Of a stretch of DNA of 64,000 nt, positions 61,385 to 64,000 are shown in pieces. The translations under genes were made by a program, and so were the position numbers. Position 1 is the stretch's first letter; every line of letters starts with the position of its first letter. The notes under the pieces are model-generated. The model had not been told where the DNA came from. It made no database searches and saw only the letters and a list, made by a program, of their open reading frames with translations. Source of the DNA: Streptomyces sp. NBC_00536 (GTDB lineage Bacteria; Actinomycetota; Actinomycetes; Streptomycetales; Streptomycetaceae); assembly GCF_036346295.1 (NCBI RefSeq), contig NZ_CP107819.1, forward strand, positions 6,820,001 through 6,884,000, in the 5' to 3' direction.

Positions 61385-61792
61385 CTAGGCCGGCGGACCC
61401 TGCCCGAAGCTGATCCCGCCCTGTACGGTGCCCGCCTGGATCACCGTGGTGACCTGGGCGTTGCCCGTCACCTCGTTGTGTACGCCGCTCACCTGCGGGG
61501 CGAGTCCCAGCCGGGCACCGACGACACGCGTCCAGCTCTCCAGGGCCGCCGCGAAATCGTCGTCCCGCGCCGCTTCCTCAAGGACGAGCCCGGCGAGCGT
61601 CCGGACCTGAGCCGGATCCCGCGGGTCGACGGGCAGCAGGTCCGCTTCGGATGTTCCGGGTGAGCGCCGGACGGCCCGCCGTGCGAGCCGGAGCAGCGAG
61701 GTCCACGCCTCGCGCCCGGCCTCGGTCGCGGCACCGGTCGCGGCCGCGGTCACCACCGCTGCCACCGCCTGTGCCGTTGACGCGTCGAACAT
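61385..61792 (-). CDS. Small protein with RHIM/BASS-like amyloid motif
   Basis: A 135-residue protein. The N-terminal 95 residues are helical (STAQAVAAVVTAAATGAATEAGREAWTSLLRLARR, DDDFAAALESWTRVV). The C-terminus (106-130) reads NEVTGNAQVTTVIQAG then TVQGGISFG, matching the N-x-x-x-G-x-x-x-x-x-V-x-Q-A-G pattern of bacterial amyloid signalling sequences related to RHIM. Such motifs link receptors to cell-death or defence effectors by templated polymerisation. GGAGGGGGAG precedes the ATG. It is divergent from the dioxygenase-like gene. The function is inferred from the motif only. Confidence 0.6.
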   Translation of the reverse strand: MFDASTAQAVAAVVTAAATGAATEAGREAWTSLLRLARRAVRRSPGTSEADLLPVDPRDPAQVRTLAGLVLEEAARDDDFAAALESWTRVVGARLGLAPQVSGVHNEVTGNAQVTTVIQAGTVQGGISFGQGPPA

Positions 61793-61921
61793 GGGCTCCC
61801 CCTCCCTCTCCGCCCCTTCAAAATAGCGCCGTTCGACTGCCTCGGGCAGAGGCTGGAGAGGGTGCTCCGGCCGCCGTGCGGGGAGGAGTGGCGAGGGAGC
61901 CCCGCGGGTAGTCCCGTGGAC

Positions 61922-62818
61922 ATGAGCGAGGGTTCCGTGGATGCGGCACTGGCCTCTTTACAGGTCGACGACAGGTCGATCAGGCTCGACTGCCCGGGCG
62001 GGTGGCTGTGGACGCACCGGCACCGGCTGTCGGTGTGCGGCGTCCATGTGGCGACGCCGGAAGAGGTGGCGCACGGCGGATTCGCGCGGGATGCGATCGT
62101 GCCGGACGCACCGGCGCCGCTGACCGCCGGGCGGCTCCGGCGCATCACACCGTTCCTGGCGGAACCCGGGACGCCCGCGGGCCTGTGTGTCGGCTTCGGT
62201 GCACTGGACCGCTCCCACCACCGGGTGGTGGCCGCCGCCTCGGCGGAGGCCGCCCGGCCGGACTTCCTGCCCCACCACGGTTCGCGCTACGCGCTCGGCC
62301 CGCATGCGGGACGGCTGGTGGACGTGCTCACGGCGCGGGGCGGCACGCGGACCACCACCGTGATGGACCCGCGCATCGCACGGTATTCGGAGCCCGCGGT
62401 GGCCCGCTGGGTGGGCATGCACTACGACAACGCCTGGACCGGTCAGGGCGAAGGCGAACGCCATCCCCGCGACGTCCGTGTCGCGCGCGCGGACCGGCGC
62501 GTCATTCACAACCTGGGGCCGGGCTCCCGGTCACTGGTCTTCGCACTGAACATGTCCGCCCTGCATCTGTCGGACCGGGTCAGTCCCGGTGACAGCCGGA
62601 ACGTACCGACCACCGCGCAGCTCCGTGAGTTCCTCGTCGGACATCCGGATGAGGTGTCGCGCATCGTCTGTGCCGTCTGGACGACCGAAGTGGGAGAGCT
62701 GGTCGTCCTGCCCGCCGGACTCGCCCTGCACGACGGATCGATGGAGGGCCGCCGGAAACCGTCCAGCGCGCTGGTCTTCGCCGGAACCTTCCCGCGGGGT
62801 GCGTTTTCCCGGATGTGA
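61922..62818 (+). CDS. Dioxygenase-like protein of the RiPP locus
   Basis: A 298-residue protein of no family I can name with certainty. Residues around 165-185 read WVGMHYDNAWTG, and the C-terminal part VVLPAGLALHDGSMEGRRKPSSALVFAG. HxD followed by a distal His and Arg is the facial-triad pattern of Fe(II)/2-oxoglutarate oxygenases, on what looks like a beta-rich core (RRVIHNLGPGSRSLVFALNM). Its stop abuts the stop of the candidate precursor on the other strand (TGA|TCA). The start at 61922 is uncertain; a GTG at 61862 has GGAGAGG upstream. Confidence 0.55.
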   Translation: MSEGSVDAALASLQVDDRSIRLDCPGGWLWTHRHRLSVCGVHVATPEEVAHGGFARDAIVPDAPAPLTAGRLRRITPFLAEPGTPAGLCVGFGALDRSHHRVVAAASAEAARPDFLPHHGSRYALGPHAGRLVDVLTARGGTRTTTVMDPRIARYSEPAVARWVGMHYDNAWTGQGEGERHPRDVRVARADRRVIHNLGPGSRSLVFALNMSALHLSDRVSPGDSRNVPTTAQLREFLVGHPDEVSRIVCAVWTTEVGELVVLPAGLALHDGSMEGRRKPSSALVFAGTFPRGAFSRM

Positions 62819-63007
62819 TCAGGCGCTGGAGCGGCTCCAGGTCTGGCTCATCGACTGGAACGCGTGGAAGACGAGGCCACCGTCGCGATCGGTCGGAGTG
62901 CCGGCCCGGGGGATCGGCCGCAGCAGCCATTCGAGCTGCTCCCCGTGCGCGAGCAGATCGTCCTCGATGGTGAGTTCCGGGGCGTGTTGGCAGCTCAGGG
63001 ATGGCAC
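62819..63007 (-). CDS. Candidate RiPP precursor peptide
   Basis: A 62-residue peptide with GTG start at 63007 and a strong AAGGAG 7 nt upstream, overlapping the end of the radical SAM gene by 13 bp. The N-terminal leader is acidic (ELTIEDDLLAHGEQLEW). The C-terminus (46-62) is VFHAFQSMSQTWSRSSA, containing F50-Q-S52 and W57-S-R59, aromatic-x-x triads of the kind closed by three-residue-cyclophane radical SAM enzymes. Ribosome site, coupling and codon use support a real gene. The product structure is inference. Confidence 0.65.
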   Translation of the reverse strand: MPSLSCQHAPELTIEDDLLAHGEQLEWLLRPIPRAGTPTDRDGGLVFHAFQSMSQTWSRSSA

Positions 63008-64000
63008 AGTAACGCTCCTTCGGTCTTCGCTTGATGGAGGTTCCGGCAGAAATTCGTCTCGGTGCCGTCGAGCCGCCCGAGTTCGAAGTACTTGTTCGCG
63101 GGCCAGCTTCCGCCACAGGCGACGGCATAGCGGCAGGTTCGGCGACAGGCGTCCACGCCGGCGAGGGCCTCGCGGACCCACGGGACCGAGCCCGCCCCGC
63201 TCAGCAGCTCCTCAAGGGGATGCCGCAGCACGTTGCCCACCGTGAAGGCCCCGTGACGTGGATGCCGGAAGCCCGCCAGGTCCGGGGACATGACCGTCAC
63301 TTCGCCGTTGTACGACACGGCGGGAATGGGCTCCACGGGCATGCTCAGGACCTCCGCGGCGGTGATCCCGGATCGCACCGCGTCGTAGGAGTTCGCCACC
63401 GATTCGAGTTCCCGCAGCCGCACCACGGGGTTCGCCCGCCACCGCGTGAAGAGCTCGGCGAAGAAGCCCACCCATGCGCTCCTGTCCGCCGATGAGCCTT
63501 CGCCATGGGCGCCCTTCGTCTCCTCGGGCAGGATTCCCAGCACCTCCGCTCCGATGTCGCAGGCGTGGGCGTAGACCAGCCGGGCGACCTCGGGCGCGGG
63601 ATCGCGCACCACGGACAGCAGGTGAAAGGGGATCCCCCGGCTCCGCAGCACCGCGATCCCGGCCGCGATCCTTCGCCAGGCGGGGTGGCCCCCGCGGGTG
63701 ACCCTGTCCGCGTTCATGGCCCGTGGCCCGTCCATGCTCACGGACACCCGGACGCCGTACCGGTCGAACAGATCGCACCAGGCCCCATCGATCAAGGTCG
63801 CATTCGTCTGGATCTGATGTGCGGTGCCGGGAGGCCAGTCGGAGAGCAGCTCGCCGAACTTCCGGACACCGACCGTGAGCGGCTCTCCCGCATGCCAGAG
63901 GACCCCGACCTCGTGCCCCGAGTCCCGCCAGCGGGCCACGGCCCCGGCGGCGGCGCGGTTGACGGTGGCCGGCATGTCCAGGCGCTCGGCCCGGTCGGGC
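62995..64000 (-). CDS. Radical SAM/SPASM peptide maturase, N-terminally truncated by the window
   Basis: The frame is open to the window edge, so the start and the CxxxCxxC SAM-cluster motif lie outside. The visible 334 codons begin PDRAERLDMPATV and contain VLWHAGEPL, QIQTNATLIDGAW, VSVSMDGPRAMN and the SPASM region CRRTCRYAVACGGSWPANKY with a final ETNFC. CGG-x-PANK..E.G...TET..C is typical of cyclophane-forming maturases such as the GrrM/OscB group. It probably crosslinks the adjacent precursor. Confidence 0.82.
   Translation of the reverse strand, partial: PDRAERLDMPATVNRAAAGAVARWRDSGHEVGVLWHAGEPLTVGVRKFGELLSDWPPGTAHQIQTNATLIDGAWCDLFDRYGVRVSVSMDGPRAMNADRVTRGGHPAWRRIAAGIAVLRSRGIPFHLLSVVRDPAPEVARLVYAHACDIGAEVLGILPEETKGAHGEGSSADRSAWVGFFAELFTRWRANPVVRLRELESVANSYDAVRSGITAAEVLSMPVEPIPAVSYNGEVTVMSPDLAGFRHPRHGAFTVGNVLRHPLEELLSGAGSVPWVREALAGVDACRRTCRYAVACGGSWPANKYFELGRLDGTETNFCRNLHQAKTEGALLCHP

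Overview
This 64 kb window is high-GC actinobacterial DNA, almost certainly from a Streptomyces chromosome. The signs are a five-gene conservon (cvnA-E), LAL-type LuxR regulators, strong G/C third-position bias, GTG/TTG starts, frequent ATGA/GTGA stop-start overlaps, and a uric-acid/glyoxylate salvage block. No tRNA, rRNA, CRISPR array, insertion sequence or integrase was seen.

Left part (1-17.2 kb). A truncated type II thioesterase and a MepB-like gene come first, then a FAD monooxygenase-like gene facing a P450/enoyl-CoA-hydratase pair. Next is a complete conservon whose roadblock gene is an internal duplication and whose P450 lacks the ExxR motif, then a DUF1326 gene. From 10.2 to 17.2 kb lies a compact set: MFS exporter, ATP-grasp ligase, divergent MocR/GntR regulator, tryptophan-dioxygenase-like haem protein, an unknown protein and a B3/B4-domain protein. 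It looks like a small specialised-metabolite locus.

Middle (17.4-44.8 kb). A mostly plus-strand accessory region holds a YcaC hydrolase, DoxX, Dps, an esterase, a YtcJ amidohydrolase and an acetate-transporter-like protein. It also holds four other alpha/beta hydrolases, a sugar ABC importer without its ATPase but with a LAL regulator in the operon, a luciferase-like flavin enzyme with a flavin reductase, and several regulators (a second LAL, PucR-like, AraC). After these come a secreted pentapeptide-repeat protein, CorA, an AlkZ-like DNA glycosylase and an acyl-CoA ligase.

Right part (45-61.3 kb). After a glutathione peroxidase and a zinc-ribbon/Mrr-like protein comes purine breakdown. 8-oxoguanine deaminase, urate oxidase, HIU hydrolase, OHCU decarboxylase and a urate/xanthine permease deliver allantoin. 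Gcl, Hyi and GlxR turn the resulting glyoxylate into glycerate. A catalase sits nearby, and an agmatine cassette (tetR-aguA-aguB) lies inside the block. Repeated operators tie the genes together: tandem TTCCG-N5-CGGAA sites, two per promoter and 21 bp apart, at gcl and hyi, and TCAACA-N3-TGTTGA over the -35 boxes of both the catalase and the uraD-uraH-uox operon.

Right edge (61.4-64 kb). A small protein with a RHIM/BASS-like C-terminus, an HxD...H...R dioxygenase-like protein, a 62-residue candidate RiPP precursor and a truncated radical SAM/SPASM maturase form a probable cyclophane-type RiPP locus. All readings are from inspection of the sequence; no alignments or database searches were run.
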